Shown here piece after piece: positions 15,848 through 22,813 of a DNA stretch of 22,958 bases (its first letter is position 1; every line of letters begins with the position of its first letter). A program made the translations under genes and the position numbers. The DNA is from Chryseobacterium gleum. GTDB taxonomy: Bacteria > Bacteroidota > Bacteroidia > Flavobacteriales_D > Sanyastnellaceae. The notes below the pieces were generated by a model, which had not been told where the DNA came from, searched no databases, and worked only from the letters and a program-made list of their open reading frames with translations. The stretch spans positions 1 through 22,958 of the forward strand of contig CALQJP020000009.1 in the NCBI GenBank assembly GCA_943330925.2. The letters are read 5' to 3'.

Positions 15848-16258
15848 TCATTCAGCGAAAAGGTCTTCCAGAGCCATTTTGAGTAAATACACATCGAGCG
15901 GCTTTTCGATGACCCGCTTCACGATAGCAAATTTTTCGGCTTTGCTGATGTTGTTGCGATCGATGCTGCTCGAAAGCATGAATACATCTATGTTTTGTGT
16001 AAGAGACGGGGCCATTTTCTCCAGCTCAGCCAGGCATTGAAAGCCATCCATGACCGGCATCATAATATCGAGCAACACAATGTGACGCCCCTTAGAAAAC
16101 ACTTCGGGACTCTCCCTTAGGTGAGCCAGAAATTTTATAGCGCTGGAATACGTGGTAATGAGGTTCGAAATATTGCCCAACTGCAGCAACTTCATGTTCA
16201 CTGAAGTGTCGATGTCATTGTCATCGACCAGGTGAAAATGGATGTCGCTTAATTTCAT
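15848..16258 (-). CDS. Single-domain response regulator (CheY-like receiver)
   Basis: A 136-residue protein consisting of one receiver domain. It has the acidic pair in HLVDDND (Asp12, Asp13), the phosphoacceptor Asp64 in VLLDIMMPVMDG, a Ser switch position in FMLSSS (about 95-97) and Lys119 in VIEKPLD. There is no output domain, so it must act by protein-protein contact or as a phosphotransfer intermediate. Its ATG shares one base with the stop of the hybrid receiver/kinase gene, indicating cotranslation. It is the last gene of the leftward signalling cluster and most probably works with the kinases upstream. Its target cannot be told from sequence. Confidence 0.92.
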   Translation of the reverse strand: MKLSDIHFHLVDDNDIDTSVNMKLLQLGNISNLITTYSSAIKFLAHLRESPEVFSKGRHIVLLDIMMPVMDGFQCLAELEKMAPSLTQNIDVFMLSSSIDRNNISKAEKFAIVKRVIEKPLDVYLLKMALEDLFAE

Positions 16259-17340
16259 TACTGGCTATTCGGTATCTCAAAAGTAATCAGTGTTCCTTCG
16301 CCCGGTTTGCTCGAAGCACTGATTTTTCCGTGCATTTTATCAACGACAGATTTTGTCAGATACATATTAATTCCCCCGGCAGCCATCTTGTCTGCGCTCA
16401 GTTGCGTGTTAAACAATTGTTCCATGCGTCCGGGCTCAATGCCCACGCCTTGATCTGTAATGCGGAAAATCGCTTTTTCTGCATTTTGAATAACGCCCAC
16501 GTGTATGGTGTTTACCGATTTGTTGAGGTCGGAAAACTGAACAGCATTGTTCAAAAGGTTTTGGAGAATAATGACCAACCGCGAGGAATCGGAAAGAAAA
16601 GGACCATTCAAGTTGAATTCTGTTTCTATCGCCCATTTCGCGGCTGTCAGATTTTGGGGTATGTGCTGAATGACTTGTTGAACGAGTTCTTCTATGTTTA
16701 CCAATACGTTTTCTGCTGTTGCTCTGCTGTTGCTGTAGTATTGAGCTATTTGCTCACCGAAACCTTGCAAGCGCGCAGCATGAATGCGAATTGCTTCCAG
16801 TTCTTTTCTAGCTTCAGCATCCGTAACAATCTGTTCAATGGCTTCAACAGCTCTGATGATTTGCTCGGTGGGGTTTCGAAGTTGTTGACTAGCACTGAAA
16901 ACAAATTGTTCGAGCGTGGCATTCGATTGCTCAAGGTCGTTGCTCTTTCTCAAGAGCTCTTGTTCACGTCTGTATTTTTCCAGTGCGTTTTCTACACAAA
17001 CGGCAAGCTCATTAGCATCCCAGGGCTTGGCTACATAACGGTATACTTGTCCCTTGTTGATGGCATCGATCACCGCTTCGATGTCGGCGTAACCCGTGAG
17101 AAGTATGCGCACCGGGTGCGGGAAATCAGGTAGTATGGTTTCGAAGAATTCAACGCCACTGACTTCGGGCATTTTCTGGTCTGAAAAAATGACCTGGATG
17201 TCGTTGTTGTTCAAGATGTCCACTGCCTCATGGGCGCTGGTCGTAGTAAACACATTGTATTGACGGCGGAAAAGAGCTTGAAAGGATACGAGGTTTTGCT
17301 CTTCGTCGTCGAGGTAGAGAATGCTGAATGGTTTGCTCAT
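16258..17340 (-). CDS. Hybrid receiver plus degenerate histidine kinase
   Basis: A 360-residue protein. A complete receiver domain fills residues ~5-122 (YLDDEEQN with Asp11/Asp12, phosphoacceptor Asp54 in FSDQKMPEVSG, Thr82 in LLTGY, Lys105 in AKPWD). It is followed by a coiled coil (about 115-145) and a kinase-like half. In the dimerisation helix the usual S-H-D/N-L-R-x-P reads FSASQQLRNPTEQ, with Gln152 where the phosphoacceptor His should be (codon CAA). The ATPase domain keeps an N box (LLNNAVQFS) and a G1 box (DQGVGIE), but its G2 region (GGINMYLTK) lacks GxGLGL. It may bind ATP without autophosphorylating. The start ATG 17340 is chosen because it lies 13 bases after the upstream stop, behind an AGGCGG ribosome-binding sequence. 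The longer frame would overlap the kinase gene by 125 bases. Confidence 0.88.
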   Translation of the reverse strand: MSKPFSILYLDDEEQNLVSFQALFRRQYNVFTTTSAHEAVDILNNNDIQVIFSDQKMPEVSGVEFFETILPDFPHPVRILLTGYADIEAVIDAINKGQVYRYVAKPWDANELAVCVENALEKYRREQELLRKSNDLEQSNATLEQFVFSASQQLRNPTEQIIRAVEAIEQIVTDAEARKELEAIRIHAARLQGFGEQIAQYYSNSRATAENVLVNIEELVQQVIQHIPQNLTAAKWAIETEFNLNGPFLSDSSRLVIILQNLLNNAVQFSDLNKSVNTIHVGVIQNAEKAIFRITDQGVGIEPGRMEQLFNTQLSADKMAAGGINMYLTKSVVDKMHGKISASSKPGEGTLITFEIPNSQ

Positions 17341-17353
17341 TTTTAAATCCGCC

Positions 17354-19465
17354 TTATGCTGCAGAAAGTGTTTCTTGGTTGAGGTTTCTAGGCAAATGTA
17401 GGATAAACTCTGTGCCTTTGCCGGGTTGTGAAACGACCTCAATTTGCCCATTGTGTTCTTCAATAATACCACGCGCAATGGCTAGCCCAAGACCTGTGCC
17501 TTCGCCAACTGCTTTGGTGGTGAAGAAGGGTACAAATATTTTCTCTACTTCCTGCGCATCAATACCGCAGCCATCGTCTTTCACGCGGATGCGCACGAAG
17601 TCACGGTCGTATTCGGAAGTGATCCAAATATTACGTTGCAATGCGTTTTTACCAGGAATGCGAGTGGCGTGAATAGCGTTTGATATCAGATTGGCGATGA
17701 CCTGATTGAGTTTGCCCGGAAAACAATCTACCTGCGGAATGTCGGACGCCAGATTGTTATGCAGTGTTACTTGTCCACTCGTTACTCCTTTCATCACCAC
17801 TAGGGTCGACTGGATGCATTCATTGATGTTGGCCGCTATCAGCGTGTCCTTGTCGGTTCGCGCGAAAATGCGAAGCCCCTTCACAATTTCAGCCGTCCGT
17901 TTCGAACCTTCCTCGATCCCTTGAACTAGCTGTCCAATTTCTTTCCGCACAAAGGCTATGTCAAGCTGTTCACATTGCTTCTTTACCATTTCGAGATCAT
18001 GCGGTGTTGCGTCGGGACCAAGCGCTTGATAGGCGTCGAGCATAGCAAGCACGTCGGCAATATCGCGTTGAAGAGGCCCTACGTTCGAGTTGACGAAATT
18101 GATGGGGTTGTTGAGTTCGTGGGCAATCCCTGCTGTCATCTGACCAAGGCCGGCAAGTTTTTCCGACTCCACGAGCTGTTTCTGGGTTAGTCGCAAATGG
18201 TCATATTGCGACTGGATGTAATCTTTCGCTTCTTTCAGCTGTGTGGTGCGCTGATGCACTTTGGTTTCGAGCAATTCGTTTTGCGATTCGATGGTTTTGA
18301 TGCGCTGCGCATCGGCTTCTTCTTTTTGTTTTCGAAGTAGATTGATTTTATCGGCGAGCGCAAAAGAAAGCAATACTCCTTCGATGGCTGATCCGAAAGG
18401 GAGCGAATAAACCGTCCAGAAGTTATACGGGATAACTCCAAAATCTTTCATGGCGAAAATGGTGCATGCTACAATGAAAACCGACCAGGCAAGCAAAAAG
18501 AAGCCGGCGGATCGATTGCCTTTTCTTTTCGCCCGAATCGAGGCAACAATGAGCAAGATGGAAGAGGCCGCACAAAAATTAATGAGGTTGTAGCTTTCAA
18601 TGCCATATCCTGCGAAGCACAGCGCGAGCGCAACACAGTAGAGGGCTGCATAGCCTATCAGTATTTTATCAATAACCGGTGTAAATACTTTCAGTCGAAG
18701 GAAGTTGCGTGTGAAAAGGATAGTTGTAATTCCGCTCACTGCTCCCATGATGTGCACCCCGTTGCGACCAAACCACTCGTTGCCATGCCAGAGGTAGGTA
18801 TTGCCGTATCCGAAAAGAACCGCTTGCGTTAGGGCGATCGAGAGAACGTAGAAAGAATACGCCGCATAGCCACCTTCTTTTGTGGCGAAGGTCAGAAACA
18901 GGTTGTAAAAGAATAGCACTGCGATAATCCCGAAATACAGATACATGATAGCATCTTCTTTCCCCGCCATGCGCAATATCTGATTGCTGTCGCCTGCATA
19001 AATCGGTGCGATGAGTTGTTTGCTCGATTGCATTCGCAGCATGAATTCGCCTCCTTCAGCGGGCAGTTTCAATGCAAAGCCAGAGGGAGTTTCAAATTCA
19101 ATGGCGCTGGCGTTTGTGCTTCCCGACGTGGCCAGGAGTTGAAAGTTTTTGTCGATCCGATAAAGCTCGATTGTTTCAATGGAGCTGTTGCCTATATAGC
19201 AGAGTGAATTGCCGCTATTGGCTTCCGGGCGATACTCAAAACGCACATAGTGCCAGCGGTTGCTCAAGCCGAGGTTGGGTGCACCTTTCTGCGTTTCGGT
19301 GTATTCCGAACTTTGAGCAATTTCGTTTATAGTACGATTAGGGTCGCCCATATACACGGAGCAATTGCCAAGAAGTAACGAGCTGCCGCCGTCGCCCGCA
19401 GCAGCCAGGGCTGAAACCAGGCACCATGCAGTGAATAGTAATAAACGCATCGAATGTGAAGTCAT
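17354..19465 (-). CDS. 7TMR-DISM membrane sensor histidine kinase
   Basis: A 703-residue sensor kinase. It has a signal peptide (LLLFTAWCLVSALAAAG), a periplasmic 7TMR-DISM extracellular domain (about 30-165, with WHYVRFEYRP), seven TM helices (about 172-372), and a coiled coil (about 373-437). A HisKA helix follows with phosphoacceptor His449 in GIAHELNNPINFVNSN, then an ATPase domain with N box NLISNAIHA (~593-601), G1 DDGCGID (630-636), an F box (FVPFF) and G2 GTGLGLAIARG (657-667). All catalytic elements are intact. Family members are thought to sense small ligands, often carbohydrates or other metabolites, through the DISM domain. ATG 19465 or ATG 19450 may be the start; either leaves the signal peptide whole. 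It lies 48 bases after the autoinducer-synthase-like gene. Confidence 0.92.
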   Translation of the reverse strand: MTSHSMRLLLFTAWCLVSALAAAGDGGSSLLLGNCSVYMGDPNRTINEIAQSSEYTETQKGAPNLGLSNRWHYVRFEYRPEANSGNSLCYIGNSSIETIELYRIDKNFQLLATSGSTNASAIEFETPSGFALKLPAEGGEFMLRMQSSKQLIAPIYAGDSNQILRMAGKEDAIMYLYFGIIAVLFFYNLFLTFATKEGGYAAYSFYVLSIALTQAVLFGYGNTYLWHGNEWFGRNGVHIMGAVSGITTILFTRNFLRLKVFTPVIDKILIGYAALYCVALALCFAGYGIESYNLINFCAASSILLIVASIRAKRKGNRSAGFFLLAWSVFIVACTIFAMKDFGVIPYNFWTVYSLPFGSAIEGVLLSFALADKINLLRKQKEEADAQRIKTIESQNELLETKVHQRTTQLKEAKDYIQSQYDHLRLTQKQLVESEKLAGLGQMTAGIAHELNNPINFVNSNVGPLQRDIADVLAMLDAYQALGPDATPHDLEMVKKQCEQLDIAFVRKEIGQLVQGIEEGSKRTAEIVKGLRIFARTDKDTLIAANINECIQSTLVVMKGVTSGQVTLHNNLASDIPQVDCFPGKLNQVIANLISNAIHATRIPGKNALQRNIWITSEYDRDFVRIRVKDDGCGIDAQEVEKIFVPFFTTKAVGEGTGLGLAIARGIIEEHNGQIEVVSQPGKGTEFILHLPRNLNQETLSAA

Positions 19466-19513
19466 CCTTTTTTAGATTGAATGGCTTCTTATACGACGAT
19501 TACGAAATTAGTT

Positions 19514-20239
19514 TCAGAAAACAGGGTTTTCGTGGCTCTTTTTTAGACGCAAGTCGTAGTGAACCTCGATGGAGCCTCGGGGAGAATCTTCGAAAAAAGT
19601 ACACACCGGTTCTTTCATGAGCTGAAAAACACGTTCGCGATTGAATTCATCTGCGAACTCCATCGTGTGGATGTTTGGGTTTTTCAGTATAACCGAAATG
19701 AACTCCGGAGTGGGGTAGGGCAAACGTCCGTTTTCACCTACCTCATCTACTTCAACGAGCCCGTTGGTTTTGATCATTTTTTCGGTATACGGAGCGGCGA
19801 AACAGAAGAAGTTGGAAAGACCGATTTCGGCCATTACGGGAATGGCAGCCATGCATAGTAATGGTGTAAGACCTTTGCCGAATACTTTTTTGGCGCTCCA
19901 TAGGCCGCACGCCTCGGCGGTGCCTTCGGGGAGGGTGTCATGTATTGCAGGAAGTATGCGTGGGTCTTGCTCCTTAATCGATTCGATCATGGGCAAAGTG
20001 GAGTCCTCCGAATTGAACCGATGTATTCTTAAACCGGCCACTACTTCCTGATCGCTATCTATCGCTATAAGCACAAAAACATTGGGGTCGCTCATCCAGG
20101 AAGGCTGCGCCGAATTCAGATTTTTGATGCCCAGTTCGGAGAGTACGCCTGTATGTCCGTTGTGGAATAGCACACAAAAATCCGGGTTCTCAACTGCCTG
20201 AAAAGCCTCAATACGATATGAGCCTATCAAATCAGACAT
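19514..20239 (-). CDS. GNAT-fold N-acyltransferase resembling autoinducer / N-acyl amino acid synthases
   Basis: A 241-residue soluble protein. Strand VFVLIAI is followed by QEVVAGLRIHRF (about 64-75), which looks like the strand pair of GNAT folds. Next comes EACGLWSAKKVFGKGL (109-124), reminiscent of the E-x-x-R/S segment of LuxI and FeeM proteins, then a long helix (LLCMAAIPVMAEIGLSNFF) and AAPYTEKMIKTNGLVEV. This order matches acyl-ACP-dependent N-acyltransferases rather than ordinary acetyltransferases. The assignment is from fold pattern only; an unrelated GNAT role is possible. The ATG overlaps the 3' end of the ThiF-like gene by eight bases, so the two are translationally coupled and probably act on the same substrate. 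A membrane sensor kinase follows. Confidence 0.55.
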   Translation of the reverse strand: MSDLIGSYRIEAFQAVENPDFCVLFHNGHTGVLSELGIKNLNSAQPSWMSDPNVFVLIAIDSDQEVVAGLRIHRFNSEDSTLPMIESIKEQDPRILPAIHDTLPEGTAEACGLWSAKKVFGKGLTPLLCMAAIPVMAEIGLSNFFCFAAPYTEKMIKTNGLVEVDEVGENGRLPYPTPEFISVILKNPNIHTMEFADEFNRERVFQLMKEPVCTFFEDSPRGSIEVHYDLRLKKSHENPVF

Positions 20240-21338
20240 GCTTCACTTGGGGGGTGGATTGATAGCTGGAAGTTGAAAGAAATTGTTCAAGAATGTCCAT
20301 GCGGAAGCGGCCGGAGGGAATGGCGTCGCCTAGCATGATTTGTCGCACAATCTTCGCAGCGAATGCTCCACCCATGGCTACATCGGTTGCCAGCTGCGGC
20401 CAGGTTGTGATTGTTTTCCCTATTTCGGACAGTGAGAGTTGAGCGCGTTGACTGGCTTTTGCTGGCTCGATGATTTGCGCCAGCACTTGCATGCGTTGTT
20501 GCGGATTGTTCCAGTCGATGGTTGCTTCTTCGTCCATAAGGCCATGAAAAATGGGACGATTCGGTTCTAAATCGAAGCGCTCTACGTCGAGCATGAGCGA
20601 ATCGCTGGTATCCATAACTACCGGAATTCCGCGTTCGCGACAGGCTTTGCGAAGCATGATTTTCATTTCTAGACTATCACATTCGTCAACTACCAAGTCG
20701 AGCCCATCCAGGAAGTCATCCATATTTTCGGGTAGCAGGCCTTTGTCGTAGCAACTAACTTCAACGAAAGGGTCTATCTCTGCAATTTCACGCGCTACCA
20801 CGGTTGTTTTTAGTTCCCCTTGGTGAATCATGCTGCTGCGTATGCGGTTGAGGTTGGCCAGTTCAAGAGTGTCGAAATCTGCAATGCGGAGATTCACGCA
20901 TATGCGTTCCATCACAAGTGAAATGGCAACCGATTGCCCAACGCTGAGCCCCACAATTCCCACCTTGCAGTTGGAAAGGATGTCTTGCTCTTCCTTGGTT
21001 ATTTTGTGCAAATTGCGGACGGTACGAACACGAATGAATTCTTCTTTCGCGAGGCAGTGCACTAGGGTGTTTCTCCAAGGGTAATAAACCCAGCTCCCAT
21101 TTTTTTCGTCATCGGTACCATCGCTATGAAGCGAAATCTGCTCATTCATTTCTTCTTCCGAAAGAGGTCTGCCTGGGTGCTCGGCTTTAATCCATTCACG
21201 CAATTGCTGACGAAACACATCGACAACCTGTATCGACGATGATTGTTCGCGAATGTTGTGCAGCACGGCTCTTTCCAGCGGATTGTTTCCGCTGAGAATG
21301 AGGGCTTGTCGGGGCGCCTGTTGGAAGGATTGAGCCAT
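20232..21338 (-). CDS. ThiF/E1-like adenylyltransferase (Rv1355c/MoeY-type)
   Basis: A 368-residue protein with an N-terminal region (1-~105, including WVYYPWRNTLVHCL) and a ThiF/E1 Rossmann domain. The latter has nucleotide loop VGIVGLSVGQSVA (126-138), acidic strand IADFDTLELANLNRIR (152-167; Asp154, Asp156, Asn162, Arg165), Lys177 and DLVVDECDSLEMK (214-226). These enzymes adenylate a carboxylate at the end of a small protein or metabolite. The segment RTVRNLHKITKEEQ leading into the Rossmann domain is the pattern I recall from mycobacterial Rv1355c (MoeY). No zinc-binding CxxC pairs, no catalytic thiol of canonical E1 and no C-terminal nitroreductase are seen. No ThiS/MoaD-like carrier lies nearby, so the substrate may be a small molecule. 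It overlaps the acyltransferase gene by eight bases. Confidence 0.82.
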   Translation of the reverse strand: MAQSFQQAPRQALILSGNNPLERAVLHNIREQSSSIQVVDVFRQQLREWIKAEHPGRPLSEEEMNEQISLHSDGTDDEKNGSWVYYPWRNTLVHCLAKEEFIRVRTVRNLHKITKEEQDILSNCKVGIVGLSVGQSVAISLVMERICVNLRIADFDTLELANLNRIRSSMIHQGELKTTVVAREIAEIDPFVEVSCYDKGLLPENMDDFLDGLDLVVDECDSLEMKIMLRKACRERGIPVVMDTSDSLMLDVERFDLEPNRPIFHGLMDEEATIDWNNPQQRMQVLAQIIEPAKASQRAQLSLSEIGKTITTWPQLATDVAMGGAFAAKIVRQIMLGDAIPSGRFRMDILEQFLSTSSYQSTPQVKHV

Positions 21339-21386
21339 TAGAACGGGTGTATTCTTTCACGCATGCAAACAGAATGCGGAGTATCT

Positions 21387-21415
21387 TAAAAATACCCATC
21401 CAGGGTGTAGTCAAA
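21387..21415 (-). promoter_or_regulatory. Probable promoter of the ThiF-like gene (TTTG-N17-TATTTTTA)
   Basis: On the minus strand, TTTG (21415-21412) is followed after 17 bases by TATTTTTA (21394-21387), a 7/8 match to TAnnTTTG. It lies 48 bases before the ATG at 21338, in the 124-base gap after the PAS gene. This suggests the ThiF, acyltransferase and signalling genes can be transcribed apart from the PAS gene. An imperfect palindrome CGCAT-N9-ATGCG (21360-21378) follows in the leader. Confidence 0.4.
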
Positions 21416-21462
21416 ACCGTGACTTTCCTAGTATGTTAACAACCCGATGTTGATGTCAGATC

Positions 21463-22611
21463 TTAATGCTCTACGACTCCCGAATAAATGAATTTGAGCA
21501 CTTTTTCCGGTATGGGAAGCAGACCAAGTGAACGAGCAGCTTGCACTGCTTGAACATCGCTTTCCAGCTGGCTCAGGTCGCCGGCTTTTCTGAATTCCCA
21601 GGCGTTAAGAATTTGCTCCATGCGCGGGCGTATGGTTTTCGCAAAACAATCTGCTACAGCCTGTTCTTCAAATTGAGCTTCAATGCCTGTGCTACGCAAC
21701 ACGTTTTCGTTGAGTCGAGCTGCGATGGCTTTGTTGCGATCAACCAGACTTCGTTCGTGCAGGTAAACCAGGTATTGAACGGGGAACTGAATCATGGCCG
21801 CATTGAATAAGTAGAGCACAGCGTTGAGGTGTCCCTGGCGGTCGAGTGTGCTTATCCACGAAGGGCGCACCTGATCAAATTCTGAACGGTCGTAGATGAG
21901 CCACTTATCAATGTGCAACGACGGCTGGCAGCCCTCAGGGGTTTCTTCATTGTACAGGAAGCATAACTTTTCGAGTGTGATAAACTCATGTTCGCGATAA
22001 GAGGCGATGTTGCTTTTTTGAGTGCGCACACGAAACCGAATGCGAAACTGATCTTCCATGGAGTTCCACCGGAAAATACGGGCCGCCACCATTGATTGCG
22101 CAAGGCATGCCCAGCGTAACATGTGATAATGATCGCGTGGGTGAAATATGTGCTTGAATGCATCTTTCTGCATCAATGCTGGAACGTTGAAGTCTTCAGG
22201 CTTCAAGCCTAATAATGCATCGAGCTTACTGTCCATTTCACGGTATTGGGCTGTGCGCAAATCGAACACTGCGTAAAACTCATTCGGACGCACGGGCAAC
22301 GATTTGAATTGTGCCAGTATCTCTTGAAGGTTGCAGTTTGAAGTGTAGGTGCTCTTGTAGCTAGGGCTATGCGAAAAGAGCAGTTCGAGATTGCGTGAAA
22401 GGATGATATCACGCAATACTCCGAGCTCATCAACGATACCGCGGCAATCAGCAGAACGTGAGTCGAAATCATCGGTATTTCCTAAGCGAACATGGTCTAA
22501 TAAATCGCTCAAAACAGCCTTCCAACTTGGGAAGATAAGTTTACTTTTTACTTTTTTACGGCTTACATCATGTTCGAATGCAATATCTTTTTCAGTGGCA
22601 TTATACATCAT
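21463..22611 (-). CDS. PAS-domain protein without recognisable output domain
   Basis: A 382-residue soluble protein. Residues ~1-105 are helical and unassigned. Residues ~109-245 resemble the PAS module seen in Bacteroidota regulators: EFYAVFDLRTAQYREMD, LDALLGLKPEDF, then IFHPRDHYHMLRWA (the HP-x-D element) and strands FRIRFRVRT and LEKLCFLYNEETPEG. In regulators I know, such a module is followed by a LuxR-type HTH. Here the C-terminal ~135 residues are helical and charged, with no HTH that I can recognise, ending VLKFIYSGVVEH. It is the first gene of the leftward cluster and divergent from the XRE gene. ATG at 22611 is used; an adjacent ATG at 22608 is equivalent, and the ATG at 22616 is out of frame. 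Ligand and role are unknown. Confidence 0.7.
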   Translation of the reverse strand: MMYNATEKDIAFEHDVSRKKVKSKLIFPSWKAVLSDLLDHVRLGNTDDFDSRSADCRGIVDELGVLRDIILSRNLELLFSHSPSYKSTYTSNCNLQEILAQFKSLPVRPNEFYAVFDLRTAQYREMDSKLDALLGLKPEDFNVPALMQKDAFKHIFHPRDHYHMLRWACLAQSMVAARIFRWNSMEDQFRIRFRVRTQKSNIASYREHEFITLEKLCFLYNEETPEGCQPSLHIDKWLIYDRSEFDQVRPSWISTLDRQGHLNAVLYLFNAAMIQFPVQYLVYLHERSLVDRNKAIAARLNENVLRSTGIEAQFEEQAVADCFAKTIRPRMEQILNAWEFRKAGDLSQLESDVQAVQAARSLGLLPIPEKVLKFIYSGVVEH

Positions 22612-22632
22612 AGCATAGGTGATTTAGTTATT

Positions 22633-22661
22633 CAAGTCTAACAGAAATATTATGAAACAAA
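22633..22661 (-). promoter_or_regulatory. Probable promoter of the PAS gene (TTTG-N17-TAGACTTG)
   Basis: On the minus strand, TTTG (22661-22658) is followed after 17 bases by TAGACTTG (22640-22633), a 7/8 match to TAnnTTTG. The box ends 21 bases before the ATG at 22611. The spacing equals that at the ThiF-like gene. Confidence 0.4.
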
Positions 22662-22734
22662 ATAGGTTGTTGAAATCTTGAAAAACGGTTGATAAACCTC
22701 AGTTTTATGCCATATTCCTCTATATGATTTTGTT

Positions 22735-22749
22735 TTCGAAAAATTCGAA
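22735..22749. promoter_or_regulatory. TTCGAA-AAA-TTCGAA palindrome, possible operator
   Basis: Two TTCGAA hexamers separated by AAA form a 15-base inverted repeat in the divergent intergenic region. It lies upstream of both the PAS gene promoter and the XRE gene. A binding site for the XRE protein would fit but is only an inference. Confidence 0.3.
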
Positions 22750-22756
22750 GCCAGCG

Positions 22757-22786
22757 TTTCAATCCAATTCAATGCTACCATGTTTG
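22757..22786 (+). promoter_or_regulatory. Possible promoter of the XRE gene (TTTC-N18-CATGTTTG)
   Basis: TTTC (22757-22760) and CATGTTTG (22779-22786) are separated by 18 bases; each differs from the TTTG / TAnnTTTG consensus by one base. The box ends 27 bases before the ATG at 22814. The leader is A-rich (AAAACAAAATAAAA), as usual for initiation in this phylum. Confidence 0.3.
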
Positions 22787-22813
22787 CCTCGATAAATTCA
22801 AAACAAAATAAAA

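Noticed and set aside
16330..17133. 267-codon open frame on the plus strand
   Set aside because: Antisense to the receiver/kinase hybrid, whose motifs are clear. The translation shows no domain and looks like a codon-bias shadow.
17341..17478. 46-residue N-terminal extension of the receiver/kinase hybrid
   Set aside because: It overlaps the end of the sensor kinase gene and lacks domain character. ATG 17340 has an AGGCGG ribosome-binding sequence and begins right before the receiver domain.
22664..22703. AGGTT...AACCT hairpin upstream of the XRE gene
   Set aside because: Only a 5-bp stem around a loop of about 29 bases, not distinguishable from chance.
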